A DNA stretch of 64,000 bases from Thermoproteota archaeon. Its GTDB lineage: Archaea > Korarchaeota > JAOZGF01 > JAOZFZ01. The stretch spans positions 372,001 through 436,000 of the forward strand of contig JAOZFT010000004.1 of assembly GCA_027492035.1 (NCBI GenBank). Reading direction: 5' to 3'. This document shows, piece by piece, positions 44,291 to 52,430 of the stretch (its first letter is position 1; every line of letters starts with the position of its first letter). The notes below the pieces were generated by a model. It was given only the letters and a program-made list of their open reading frames with translations. It was not told where the DNA came from and did no database searches. The position numbers and the translations under genes were made by a program.

Positions 44291-47200
44291 TTACTCCCCC
44301 TCTTCACTTTTAATTTGGGGTTTTAACCCTAAACTCATTATTTCTTGTAAAAACAGCTTGAAAGCGTATGATGTTTCAATTAATACAACATCTGCATCTT
44401 TTCCATGGATTGGGCAAACAAATGACTTAGACTTCCTATCGTAATAACTCAGCATTCCGCATTTCTTGCAAACATAAATGTCGTACTTGTCTGAAGACTC
44501 CTGCAACCTTTCTAACAGAGTTGCAGAGGCACCATGGCCGACGATAGCGTCTTTTTCCATTTCACCTATTCTTAAACCCCCCTCCCTAGCTTTTCCCTCT
44601 GTTGGCTGCCGCACTAACATATTCACTGGACCTATTGCCCTAGCATGCATTTTATCTGCAACCATGTGGTAAAGACGCTGATAATAACTAATACCTATGA
44701 ATATTTCAGCCTCCATTATTTCCCCTGTTTTTCCATTGTACATTACCTCTTTCCCTGTTGGTTTAAATCCTAACTTTTGGAGTTGTTTTCTTAATTCTTC
44801 CTCTTTCTCTCCCTCGAAAGGGGTTGCATTCACTCTTTCTCCTCTTAAAGCACCTACTTTACCGGCTAAGATTTCAAGTAACTGGCCCACTGTCATTCTG
44901 CTGGGTATGCTATGGGGGTTCATTATGATGTCTGGCGTTATTCCATCCTTTGTGAAAGGCATGTCTTCCTGGGGAACTATCAACCCTATGACTCCCTTTT
45001 GGCCATGTCTAGATGTGAATTTATCTCCTATTTCTGGGATCCTTAAATCCCTAACCTTTACCTTAACTATTCTGTTTCCTTCGTTATCAACTCCTATAAG
45101 TACTTTGTCAACATACCCTTTTTCCCCATATCTTAGCCTGACGGAAGCATCCTTTCTTTCCATCTCCCCCCCAAACCTTAACCGTGTATACGATGAAATA
45201 AATCTTGGAGGACTTGTTTTCCCTATCACTACTTCATCGTTTTCTAGATATATTTCAGGTTCAACTATTCCATCTTCTCCTATTTTATTATAGGCTTCAG
45301 GTGCAAATCTTCCCTTCACTTCTTCTCCGGGTATTTCTATTTTGTCCTCTTGCCCTCCAGCGTATCTTGCCTCAACAGTTTCATATCTTCGGTAAAAATA
45401 ACTTCTCCCAAGTCCTCTTTCAATTGCTGCTTTATTAATTATTAATGCATCATGCATGTTGTATCCTTCATAAGTTAACACTGCTACTACAAGGTTTTGA
45501 CCTGCAGGTCTTAAGTCGTAGTTTACAAGTTTCGAGATTTCTGTATAAACCATGGGGCGTTGAGGATAGAACAGAATGTAACTTCTGCTATCTACTCTCT
45601 CCCTGAAATTGGTCAAATATATCCCTAGCGCTTGCTTGACCATGTTAGCACCTATATTGTTTCTAGGGGCAGCATTGTATTCAATGAAAGGGATTATCCC
45701 TGCAGAAACACCGAAAATAGCACTTGGAGAAACTTCTAAATGTGTTGTTTCCTCTGTTACTTTATCTAAGGTTTCAGCGATTAAGGTCATTTCTTCTTCG
45801 TCAGCATCTAAAAATTCAAGAACTCCCTCTTTTGTCAGTGTTTCCCAGGTTATCTCTCCTTTCTTAAGTTTCTCAATATGTCTTTTTGTTAATTTAGGTT
45901 TTCCGTCTTCAACCACAATTAAAGGTCTTCTTGCTCTTCCTGGGTCGCAGTTTATTCTCACTTCCTCCCTGTCTTCGAAGTATACTGTATTGACTTCCTG
46001 TGAAACAAGGCCTTTCCTTCTTAATCTAATAATTCTTCTAACTAACTCAGTAGGTTGTTCAGTGTAGCCGATAAGTATATTATTAACGTAAACTCCTGCA
46101 TAATTTTCATTCCTTACCTTAACTCTTTCAAGAGGGATAACTCCAAGTTCATAACATTTTGATTTTACGCTTTCTGGGTTTGTACCAACTGACACCTGGC
46201 ATAAAATAGCCATGTTCTTAACTAATCCGCAATTCGGTCCTTCAGGCGTCTCAAAGACACAGATGCGACCGAAATTTGTTCCGTGAAGTGCTCTGGCTTC
46301 GAATTGGGGATAGCTTCTGCTGAGGGGAGAAACAACTCTTCTTATATTGGAGAGGGCGGCTAAATAATTTGCTCGTTCCAGTATCCTTGTTACACCAACT
46401 TGTGTACTGGTCCATTGGCCAGTTGCCATTGCACTCATTATTTTTGTCGTTATGATTGCTGGTTGAATTATTCTCTCAGTTTTTTCTTTCTCTATCTCTA
46501 CCTGCTTTAAAGGTAGTTTTTCAAGTTGATAAAGGATATCTTTTACCATAGATGCGAAAGCCATTCGGAAAAGGTTTTCCAGTCTAGGCCCTACCAGCAA
46601 CAGCCTTTTGTTTCCATAATGGTCCCTATCTATGGTTACAAATTTGCCTCTTTCGAAATTAATCATTTGTCTAATTATTTCCAACACAAATTTAGCCTTT
46701 TTTACTCTATCCTTAACCTCTACACCAACATCTGGCAAGAAATTCCGGTCTAAAGTTAATTCAGCTCTATTTATCCTTTGTTCTCTTGGATAAGCAGGAA
46801 CTATCCTTCTCCCTATATAATCTAAAGCTTCTTCTTGATCCATGACGCCGGCTTCCGAGGCTTCCTCAATGCTTGGGAGAAGCTCGATGGCATACATTTC
46901 ATCTGTACCTATCCCTTGAACTATTTCACGATCGCTTTTCAACCCTAAAGCTCTTAATAGAATAACAACTGGAATAGGGCCCCTCACTCCCAAGATATTA
47001 GTTAAGAACGTTCCATCTCTTTTCCTGTTTATTTCCAGTGAACTGTTAATTCCTTCTCTTCTGTAATACCTTTCAGCTTTAACCTTTTCCGATCCTTTAC
47101 TTTGGAAGTTTATCACTAATTGCCCTGGTGCCCTATCCTCCTGGGCAGGTATCACTCTCTCAGATCCATTAATTATGAAGTACCCTCCTGGATCTAAGGG

Positions 47201-47683
47201 GTCTTCTTTAAGTTTTATAAGTTCTTCCCTGCTTTTGTCTTTAAGCACACAGAGTTTTGATTTCACCATTATTGGGATATCGCATAAATGAATTTCCTTC
47301 CTTTCAGTAGGGGAACCGTCCACTAGTTTTATAACTTCCACATAAACAGGAGCTGTGTAAGTTAAGTTTCTTTCTCTGCACTCATGAGGAGTTATTGGAT
47401 GATAAGATCCATCTACTTCGACAAATTCAGGTTTACCTACTCTCACTTCTCCAAATTCCAAGGATAAATTTGTTGAAGAGGCTGTGATGCGTTTAGTTTG
47501 ATTCATAACCCTTTGGATTCCCTCTTCAACGAATCTATTATAGGAATCAAGTTGTTGCTTAACTAATCCTTGGCTTTTAACTAAGACTTCCATTAAAGTT
47601 CTCAAGTCCTCGTTATCAATTTCTCCACTACTCCCCCTTTTCATTTTTCCTTCTCCATTCTTTTTCATGGGAAAACTACTCAA
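44291..47683 (-). CDS. rpoB: RNA polymerase second largest subunit Rpo2
   Basis: An 1130-residue, unsplit Rpo2. Features include the fork region DRAPGQLVINFQSKG near 185, ARALHGTNFGRICVFETPEG near 480-499, GDKFTSRHGQKGVIGLIVPQ near 895-914, and a C-terminal zinc ribbon CKKCGMLSYYDRKSKSFVCP near 1075-1094. It overlaps rpoH by 8 bases. Many euryarchaea split this gene into B' and B''; here it is whole. Confidence 0.97.
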   Translation of the reverse strand: MSSFPMKKNGEGKMKRGSSGEIDNEDLRTLMEVLVKSQGLVKQQLDSYNRFVEEGIQRVMNQTKRITASSTNLSLEFGEVRVGKPEFVEVDGSYHPITPHECRERNLTYTAPVYVEVIKLVDGSPTERKEIHLCDIPIMVKSKLCVLKDKSREELIKLKEDPLDPGGYFIINGSERVIPAQEDRAPGQLVINFQSKGSEKVKAERYYRREGINSSLEINRKRDGTFLTNILGVRGPIPVVILLRALGLKSDREIVQGIGTDEMYAIELLPSIEEASEAGVMDQEEALDYIGRRIVPAYPREQRINRAELTLDRNFLPDVGVEVKDRVKKAKFVLEIIRQMINFERGKFVTIDRDHYGNKRLLLVGPRLENLFRMAFASMVKDILYQLEKLPLKQVEIEKEKTERIIQPAIITTKIMSAMATGQWTSTQVGVTRILERANYLAALSNIRRVVSPLSRSYPQFEARALHGTNFGRICVFETPEGPNCGLVKNMAILCQVSVGTNPESVKSKCYELGVIPLERVKVRNENYAGVYVNNILIGYTEQPTELVRRIIRLRRKGLVSQEVNTVYFEDREEVRINCDPGRARRPLIVVEDGKPKLTKRHIEKLKKGEITWETLTKEGVLEFLDADEEEMTLIAETLDKVTEETTHLEVSPSAIFGVSAGIIPFIEYNAAPRNNIGANMVKQALGIYLTNFRERVDSRSYILFYPQRPMVYTEISKLVNYDLRPAGQNLVVAVLTYEGYNMHDALIINKAAIERGLGRSYFYRRYETVEARYAGGQEDKIEIPGEEVKGRFAPEAYNKIGEDGIVEPEIYLENDEVVIGKTSPPRFISSYTRLRFGGEMERKDASVRLRYGEKGYVDKVLIGVDNEGNRIVKVKVRDLRIPEIGDKFTSRHGQKGVIGLIVPQEDMPFTKDGITPDIIMNPHSIPSRMTVGQLLEILAGKVGALRGERVNATPFEGEKEEELRKQLQKLGFKPTGKEVMYNGKTGEIMEAEIFIGISYYQRLYHMVADKMHARAIGPVNMLVRQPTEGKAREGGLRIGEMEKDAIVGHGASATLLERLQESSDKYDIYVCKKCGMLSYYDRKSKSFVCPIHGKDADVVLIETSYAFKLFLQEIMSLGLKPQIKSEEGE

Positions 47684-47921
47684 TAACTACTCTATAAGAT
47701 ATTGCTTTTCCAGAAACAGGGCTTCGACGGGTAATTTTAATGATGTCTCCCTTCTTTACATTCATACCCCTCAAGGCAGGATCATCTACTCTTATTTTAG
47801 GCAATTTCTCTTTATCTGTATGAAATCTTTTAAGTACTTCTTTTGCTTCCCTTTCAGTAAGTACTTCATGTAAAGGAACAAGGACATGTTTAGAGATGAT
47901 GCTACTTTCCTTTTTCTTCAT
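47676..47921 (-). CDS. rpoH: RNA polymerase subunit Rpo5 (RpoH)
   Basis: An 81-residue protein matching the C-terminal domain of eukaryotic Rpb5: HVLVPLHEVLTEREAKEVLK near 12-31, LPKIRVDDPALRGMNVKKGD near 40-59 and RRSPVSGKAISYRVV. It opens the rpoH-rpoB-rpoA operon. The tRNA-Lys gene is 42 bases upstream. Confidence 0.95.
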   Translation of the reverse strand: MKKKESSIISKHVLVPLHEVLTEREAKEVLKRFHTDKEKLPKIRVDDPALRGMNVKKGDIIKITRRSPVSGKAISYRVVIE

Positions 47922-47963
47922 TTTACACCCTTTTCTCTTACATCCTCTAAAACATATGGGAAA

Positions 47964-48054
47964 TGGGCCCGGCGGGATTTTCAGATTCCTCCCTTTGAAC
48001 CCGCGACACCCGGGTTAAAAGCCCGGTGCTCTAGCCTTGCTGAGCTACGGGCCC
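47964..48054 (-). tRNA. tRNA-Lys(TTT) with a T-loop intron
   Basis: A 91-nt gene maturing to 75 nt. Acceptor GGGCCCG/CGGGCCC, discriminator A; D-stem GCTC/GAGC; anticodon stem CCGGG/CCCGG with loop CTTTTAA (anticodon at 48017-48019) and no intron at 37/38; T-stem GCGGG/CCCGC. A 16-nt intron (47978-47993) splits the T-loop at 59/60. The BHB is clean: outer GGG/CCC, 3-nt bulge AAG, central TTCA/TGAA, bulge AAT. Confidence 0.95.
47978..47993 (-). other. 16-nt non-canonical intron in the T-loop of tRNA-Lys
   Basis: Excision restores TTCAAAT. The central helix TTCA/TGAA is a full 4 bp between 3-nt bulges and the outer helix is part of the T-stem. The position equals that of the tRNA-Ser T-loop intron. 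Confidence 0.9.
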
Positions 48055-48118
48055 TAGCAAAGTATTCTCCTGCTCTTTTTTTTCTAGTTCATCGTAGTCA
48101 TTGAAAAATAGGAAAAAA

Positions 48119-48237
48119 TCCCGTCGGCAGGATTTGAACCTGCGAACCTGCCGGTTTCTGCATGGGCGACTGCTGTCGAAACCTCCTCCTCTAGAGGTTT
48201 CTACAGCCGGCCGCTCTACCAACTGAGCTACGACGGG
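48119..48237 (-). tRNA. tRNA-Tyr(GTA) with a 45-nt intron
   Basis: A 119-nt gene maturing to 74 nt. Acceptor CCCGTCG/CGACGGG with C1, as in archaeal tyrosine tRNAs, and discriminator A. Anticodon stem GCCGG/CCGGC, loop CTGTAGA, anticodon GTA at 48202-48204. The intron (48156-48200) is at the canonical 37/38 site with a perfect central helix CTGT/GCAG between bulges AGA and AAA, and it contains an inner 7-bp hairpin AAACCTC/GAGGTTT. It is probably cotranscribed with tRNA-Lys, 64 bases downstream. Confidence 0.95.
48156..48200 (-). other. 45-nt tRNA-Tyr intron at position 37/38
   Basis: This is the longest intron in the window. It has an inner hairpin and a single-stranded tail of about 20 nt before the 3' splice bulge. 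Confidence 0.88.
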
Positions 48238-48344
48238 GCTGAATTTACCTCTATTCCACCTATTACTTTCACTTATTTTTCCCTTTATATTCTTATTCGA
48301 CTTGACTTTAAGGTAATGAATGTTTTTTTAAATTTTTCTCCATG

Positions 48345-49475
48345 TTACATAAGTTTTATATTCCTTTTTAAGGTTAGGTTTCTTGCCTGGATCCATTTGG
48401 CTAATTTATCCTTTATAATTACTTCTGTTTCTTTTAACTCCTTTATGCTTTTGCTTCCAGTCAAAAACATAACAGCTTTTAATTCATTTTTTAATTGTTC
48501 CATTTTTTTAATTACTTCCTCTCTTTTTAAGTTATATATCCATCTTAAAACAGGTAAAGCGGTGCCTGCTAGATCTGAACCTATAGCTAGAACCTTAGCT
48601 ATTTCTAAACCTGTTCTTATCCCTCCACTTCCAATTATTTCTATTTTATCCTTTACAGCTGATTTCACTTCAAGCAACGTCGCAGCTGTAGGTATTCCCC
48701 AGTCCCATAGGAGGGAACCTAATTGCTCTTTCTCCCTTTCTCCATGTAATGTAGCTCTTACTTTTTCTACTGCACTCCAACTTGTTCCACCTGCGCCGGA
48801 AATATCTATTGCACTGACTCCTGCTTTTAAAAGTTTTTCAGCTAATTCTTTAGTTATTCCTGCTCCTGTCTCCTTTATAATAACTGGAACAGGTGAATAG
48901 CTGCAAACTTCCTCTATTTTCTTAAGTGCATATTTAAAATTAAGGGATCCTTTCATTTGAAGAATTTCTTGTAAGGGGTTTAAGTGAATAGCTAAGGCAT
49001 CTGCCTCCACCATGTTAATGATTTCCTCTAATTCTTTACTGCCAAAGCCATTCAGAAACTGCGTTATCCCTATATTAGCCATTATAAAACTGTCTGGTGC
49101 CTCCCTTCTGATAACTTTGAAACTTTCTATATCTCCATTTTTTTCTAAAGCTGCTCTTTGGCTACCTACCCCTGCACCCACCCCGACCTCCTGGATTATT
49201 TCCCCTATTCTTGCGTTTATTTTCTTTGAGTAGGGATGTCCCCCAGTTATCCCTGTTATAACGAGTGGGAAACTGAATTTATAACCTAAAAAGGTTGTTT
49301 CTGTTTCTATTTCGTCGAAAGAAACTTCAGGCAGTGCTTGATGCAAAAACAGAACATCCTCTAGCCAAGTGGTTTTTTTTATTGCTTCAATATTGTACCC
49401 AACACATATTTGGAGATGTTCAAGTTTCCTGCTGGCTGTTTCAGATTCAAAAACTTTTTTTTCTGAAAAATTCAA
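48345..49475 (-). CDS. fni: isopentenyl-diphosphate delta-isomerase, type 2 (FMN-dependent)
   Basis: A 376-residue TIM-barrel flavoprotein that interconverts IPP and DMAPP for archaeal lipid synthesis. Motifs: ITGITGGHPYSKKINARIGE near 74-93, SQRAALEKNGDIESFKVIRR near 104-123, LAIHLNPLQEI near 161-171, and the FMN phosphate loop IGSGGIRTGLEIAKVLAIGSD near 285-305. It lies near the MEMO gene, as in many archaea with mevalonate-pathway clusters. Confidence 0.95.
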   Translation of the reverse strand: MNFSEKKVFESETASRKLEHLQICVGYNIEAIKKTTWLEDVLFLHQALPEVSFDEIETETTFLGYKFSFPLVITGITGGHPYSKKINARIGEIIQEVGVGAGVGSQRAALEKNGDIESFKVIRREAPDSFIMANIGITQFLNGFGSKELEEIINMVEADALAIHLNPLQEILQMKGSLNFKYALKKIEEVCSYSPVPVIIKETGAGITKELAEKLLKAGVSAIDISGAGGTSWSAVEKVRATLHGEREKEQLGSLLWDWGIPTAATLLEVKSAVKDKIEIIGSGGIRTGLEIAKVLAIGSDLAGTALPVLRWIYNLKREEVIKKMEQLKNELKAVMFLTGSKSIKELKETEVIIKDKLAKWIQARNLTLKRNIKLM

Positions 49476-49510
49476 TTTTCCACCTTCCTTATCTCCTTTT
49501 AAAGCTTTAT

Positions 49511-50389
49511 TTAACTTATTTCAATGGCAGCATAACCCACTATTGCTTCTGGATTTCTTGATATTTCATAGGATGTGTAGTATTTCAGTAACTTAACTTC
49601 TTTATAATTAAGTTTTTCAGCTAAGTTAAGTAAAGCAGAGACAGGTGAATAGCCACACATGGTTGTTCCTGTTTCCATAACTGTAGTTAATAGTTTCTCA
49701 CCGTCTAAGTTGCGGATTATATTTATTAATTTCATATCGTTCTCTTTAATCCATTCTAGAATACTCTCTACATTTTCTGTTCCAGCTGGGCAATAGCCAT
49801 ACATTACACCATAATGGGTGAAATCAGAAGAGGCTATTACCGCAATTTCTTTTACCTCATCTTTCAAAACATCGGCTAAAGACTCAGCAAACTTTTTTAT
49901 TTTAGGGTATGAGGTTTCAGAAACTATTACAGGAACTATCTTCACTTCAGGGTTTACGTACTGCAGAAAAGGGAGCTGGACTTCAATGGAGTGCTCATAT
50001 AAATGTGGATTATTGCTAACCTTAGCAACTTCTACCTCCCCAACTATTTCTTCCCTTAACTCATTGTTAACTTCTATTTCACCTAAAGGTGTCTTCCAGT
50101 GGCTGAAGGAGTCTAAGAAAAACCCTCTATATCCTTCATGACTTGTGCCAAAAATTATTGCGGTATCAATATCTTCCTGCGTTGAAATAATTTTGTAAAC
50201 CCATGCTGCAGCAGGGCCTGAGTATACATAGCCTGCATGTGGAGTCACAAAACCAAAACTTTTCCTCCTCTTCTCAATTTTTGCACCCCTAGGTCCCAAG
50301 GACGAATTGAAACATTCTTCTATTGTTTCAATTAAAGTTTTTTTTGATGCGGGGTAGAAGCCGATGGCTATAGGCTGTCTTACTTTCAA
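49511..50389 (-). CDS. MEMO1 family protein
   Basis: A 292-residue protein starting with TTG at 50389. MEMO proteins resemble class III extradiol dioxygenases. Here the metal-site histidines occur in TPHAGYVYSGPAAAWVYK near 49-66, and other conserved blocks are FGTSHEGYRGFFLDSF near 79-94, EHSIEVQLPFLQYVNPEVKI near 130-149 and SSDFTHYG near 188-195. The enzymatic role of archaeal members is not settled. The gene usually lies near S2 and isoprenoid genes, as here. Confidence 0.92.
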   Translation of the reverse strand: MKVRQPIAIGFYPASKKTLIETIEECFNSSLGPRGAKIEKRRKSFGFVTPHAGYVYSGPAAAWVYKIISTQEDIDTAIIFGTSHEGYRGFFLDSFSHWKTPLGEIEVNNELREEIVGEVEVAKVSNNPHLYEHSIEVQLPFLQYVNPEVKIVPVIVSETSYPKIKKFAESLADVLKDEVKEIAVIASSDFTHYGVMYGYCPAGTENVESILEWIKENDMKLINIIRNLDGEKLLTTVMETGTTMCGYSPVSALLNLAEKLNYKEVKLLKYYTSYEISRNPEAIVGYAAIEIS

Positions 50390-50404
50390 AATCTTCTCAT
50401 CTCT

Positions 50405-50658
50405 CTAGCTCTCTCGTTGAGGAGTTCCCCTCGGGAGGATGTGATCATGAGGGGTGAGAAATTTTAATTCTTCTTCTGTTGGGTAAGTTTGTGTAGGGCT
50501 GGGGTAGTCCAAAACCGCTCCTGTGGAGGCTGAAATCTCTACGGCCCGCCTTCCACACAGGTTGTAGAGAAGGAGTTCCACTTGCTGAAACCTCCATTGT
50601 GAATGGAGGAAAATCATGCTTGGTTGCTGAAGTAGAAAACCTTCTATGAAGGTTGGGT
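50405..50658. other. GC-rich segment with several tight hairpins (possible structured RNA)
   Basis: Perfect short inverted repeats with 3-nt loops are clustered: AACCTTC/GAAGGTT at about 50638-50654 and CCTCCATT/AATGGAGG at 50591-50609. A weaker CTCC/GGAG is near 50518-50528, and a 7-bp TCTCTAC/GTAGAGA pairing spans about 50536-50570. The motif GCTGAA occurs three times on plus. Base composition is clearly richer in G and C than the surroundings. No RNase P, SRP or rRNA signature was found. Confidence 0.4.
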
Positions 50659-50665
50659 AATTCAT
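50405..50665 (-). CDS. possible 86-residue protein in a structured segment
   Basis: The ATG at 50665 overlaps the S2 stop as ATGA, and the frame ends 15 bases before MEMO, an operon-like placement. The product (MNYPTFIEGFLLQQPSMIFL onward) has only one lysine and favours codons such as CTC and CAG, unlike all neighbours. I recognise no family. A second, overlapping frame of 74 codons (50445-50669, GTG start) is equally open. The segment may be RNA rather than coding. Confidence 0.3.
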   Translation of the reverse strand: MNYPTFIEGFLLQQPSMIFLHSQWRFQQVELLLYNLCGRRAVEISASTGAVLDYPSPTQTYPTEEELKFLTPHDHILPRGTPQRES

Positions 50666-51294
50666 ACACTTACACCTACTTCTGTTTCAAAATCTTTGGC
50701 TGTTAAGTTAATCTCTCCATCGGGCGGTATCTCCCCTCTCTCCCTTAAAATTTGCCGCGCTAAAACCCAGTAAATTAATGCTAAAGATTTTCTGCCTTTG
50801 TTGTTAGCTGGAATTATGAAATCAACAAAAGTTGTTTGATTATTTGTGTCACAAAGGGCTATAACCATTATCCCTTCCTTAGCCGCTTCAATCATTACTC
50901 TTTTATCGAGTTTTGGATCTGAAATAAACACAACTTCTGGTTCTATGTAGTCCTCTGAAAGATAGTTAGTGAATTTTCCAGGTGGAGTTCTGCCAGCTAC
51001 AGCTTGGAAACCTGTTATTTCACTGAATTTCTTCACAGGTTTTAAAGCATAAATTCTGGAGGAAGTTACAAATACTTCTCCTGGTTTAAATCTTGCTAAA
51101 TATTTTGCAGCCACTCTAATTCTTTCATCTATCTTCCTTATATTTAAAACATAAAGGCCGTCTGGTCTTAAAGAGTAAATGAATTTTCGCATGGGTTTAG
51201 TAGCTATCTTTGTCCCTATATGTACCCCTGCCTTTAAATAAACACTTCTTTCCACTAAAAAGGTGTATCTTTCCTTTCTGCTTTCTGTAGGCAT
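50662..51294 (-). CDS. rpsB: small subunit ribosomal protein S2 (uS2)
   Basis: A 210-residue S2. Recognised by LKAGVHIGTKIATKPMRKFI near 21-40, LYVLNIRKIDERIRVAAKYL and VAGRTPPGKFTNY with the P-G-T-F type motif, and IALCDTNNQTTFVDFIIPAN near 149-168. It starts immediately after the rpoN stop (TAA ATG adjacent). Gene order S9, RpoN, S2 is conserved except that RpoK has moved to 56765. Confidence 0.96.
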   Translation of the reverse strand: MPTESRKERYTFLVERSVYLKAGVHIGTKIATKPMRKFIYSLRPDGLYVLNIRKIDERIRVAAKYLARFKPGEVFVTSSRIYALKPVKKFSEITGFQAVAGRTPPGKFTNYLSEDYIEPEVVFISDPKLDKRVMIEAAKEGIMVIALCDTNNQTTFVDFIIPANNKGRKSLALIYWVLARQILRERGEIPPDGEINLTAKDFETEVGVSV

Positions 51295-51532
51295 TTATTC
51301 ACCTTCGTTTTCTTCTCTTTTTTCGTAGGCTAATATTTCATCTGCCAAGTCTAAATGTGTCAAAAACATCCTTCTGCAGCAGTATCTTTTTATTCCTAAT
51401 TCATCTAAGGCTTCTTTTTTACTTTTCCCTTGCTTAAGTAATTTAAGGTAATCCTCCCAAAGATGACCTATAAGTTTTCCACAGGTGAAGCACCTTCCGC
51501 GTCATTCAACATGACTTTACGGGTATATGCAT
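51295..51532 (-). CDS. rpoN: RNA polymerase subunit Rpo10 (RpoN), interrupted by a 22-nt intron
   Basis: The reading frame of RpoN is open from CFTCGKLIGHLWEDYL to the TAA at 51295 and ends LAYEKREENEGE, but no in-frame start exists: a TGA lies just before it. The correct start MHIPV is in another frame, from ATG 51532, with a Shine-Dalgarno AGGGGG upstream. Exon 1 is 51517-51532, intron 51495-51516, exon 2 51295-51494. Joining gives 71 residues starting MHIPVRCFTCGKLI, with the zinc site CFTCG and RYCCRRM. The intron shows a full bulge-helix-bulge. Confidence 0.9.
51495..51516 (-). other. 22-nt BHB intron in the rpoN coding sequence
   Basis: On the minus strand the fold is: outer helix TAC/GTG (two Watson-Crick pairs plus T-G), 3-nt bulge AAG, central 4-bp helix CCGT/GCGG (last pair T-G), 3-nt bulge AAA, inner helix GTCAT/ATGAC with a 5-nt loop GTTGA. 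Cleavage after the second base of each bulge removes exactly 22 nt and restores the frame. Confidence 0.85.
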
Positions 51533-51548
51533 CCCTAAACCCCCTTTT

Positions 51549-51971
51549 TTATCTTTTCGATTTCTGGAACCTCGCTCTTGCTCCTCTCCCTCCGAATTTC
51601 TTGCTTTCTTTCAATCTTGCATCTTCAACTAACATAAACCTGTCATATTCTAAGAATTTATTTTTTAAGGTTTCTCTCGTTTTTTCATCCTTAATCCATT
51701 TAAGAAGAGCTCTTGAAATAGCTACTTGAACTGCTTCAGCTTGTCCCATGTAACCTCCCCCCTTGGCTTTAGCCTTTATGTCTATATTCTTTGTAATTTC
51801 CTCCCCAGCTAATAAAAGGGGCTCCATTATTTTCCATTTCGCAATTTCAGGTTGAAATATCTCAAGTGGGATATTGTTTATTTTTACCTTCCCTTTCCCT
51901 TTTTTAATCGTAACAGAAGCTCTTGCTGTCTTTCTTTTTGCACTTGCGAAAACAAATTCTCCGTTTACCAT
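51549..51971 (-). CDS. rpsI: small subunit ribosomal protein S9 (uS9)
   Basis: A 140-residue S9 with FASAKRKTARASVTIKKGKG near 8-27, AKGGGYMGQAEAVQVAISRA near 69-88 and the ending KKFGGRGARARFQKSKR that reaches the P-site tRNA. It follows L13 by three bases and precedes rpoN by 16. Confidence 0.96.
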   Translation of the reverse strand: MVNGEFVFASAKRKTARASVTIKKGKGKVKINNIPLEIFQPEIAKWKIMEPLLLAGEEITKNIDIKAKAKGGGYMGQAEAVQVAISRALLKWIKDEKTRETLKNKFLEYDRFMLVEDARLKESKKFGGRGARARFQKSKR

Positions 51972-51974
51972 TCC

Positions 51975-52430
51975 TTAACTCATCCTCCAATCGCTCGTTA
52001 GCTCCGCTATCTCCCTTAAAGTTATCGTAGAACTTCTTACACTTAATTTTGAACTGGTTAATGAATCCACTTTCTCTTTTTTAACATTTTCAAGTTCTGC
52101 AGGTACCCCTAAAAAAACTCTTAACATTTTGTATGCCTGTCTCCCCTTCCCCTTTTTGTAAGGAAGCATTCCTCTAACTGTTCTCTTAAACAACCTATCT
52201 GGTCTTGCATAGTAAAATGGCCCTTTTCGAGGGTTAGCGAGGTTTTTTCTCCATTTCCTCTTTAAATACTCCCTTAAAACCTTTTGCCTCTTTCCACTCA
52301 CTACTATTTTTTCTGCATTAACTACAGCCACTTTTTTACCGTTTAACAACTTTTTTGCTACATATGAAGCCAATCTGCCCAGTATTGTTTGCTCTCCATC
52401 CAGTACAATGTCGAAATTCACTTTGTTCAC
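51975..52430 (-). CDS. rplM: large subunit ribosomal protein L13 (uL13)
   Basis: A 151-residue L13 with LDGEQTILGRLASYVAKKLL near 10-29, VVNAEKIVVSGKR near 36-48, and TVRGMLPYKKGKGRQAYKML near 88-107. It overlaps L18e by 4 bases. The L18e-L13-S9-RpoN-S2 order is standard. Confidence 0.96.
   Translation of the reverse strand: MNKVNFDIVLDGEQTILGRLASYVAKKLLNGKKVAVVNAEKIVVSGKRQKVLREYLKRKWRKNLANPRKGPFYYARPDRLFKRTVRGMLPYKKGKGRQAYKMLRVFLGVPAELENVKKEKVDSLTSSKLSVRSSTITLREIAELTSDWRMS

Noticed and set aside
44697-45293. A 198-codon plus-strand frame opposite rpoB
   Set aside because: The antisense strand of rpoB stays open by codon bias. The minus-strand gene has full-length conservation.
50405-50658. 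RNase P RNA, SRP RNA or 5S rRNA in the GC-rich segment
   Set aside because: None of the conserved cores (for example the GAGGAAAGUCC region of RNase P RNA or the GGAAGG/GNAR loop of SRP RNA) is present, and the length is wrong for SRP RNA.
51295-51532. rpoN disrupted by a simple sequencing or assembly error
   Set aside because: The extra 22 nt form a complete bulge-helix-bulge with correct bulge sizes and restore the exact conserved residues. An error would not produce this. I cannot exclude it fully without reads.
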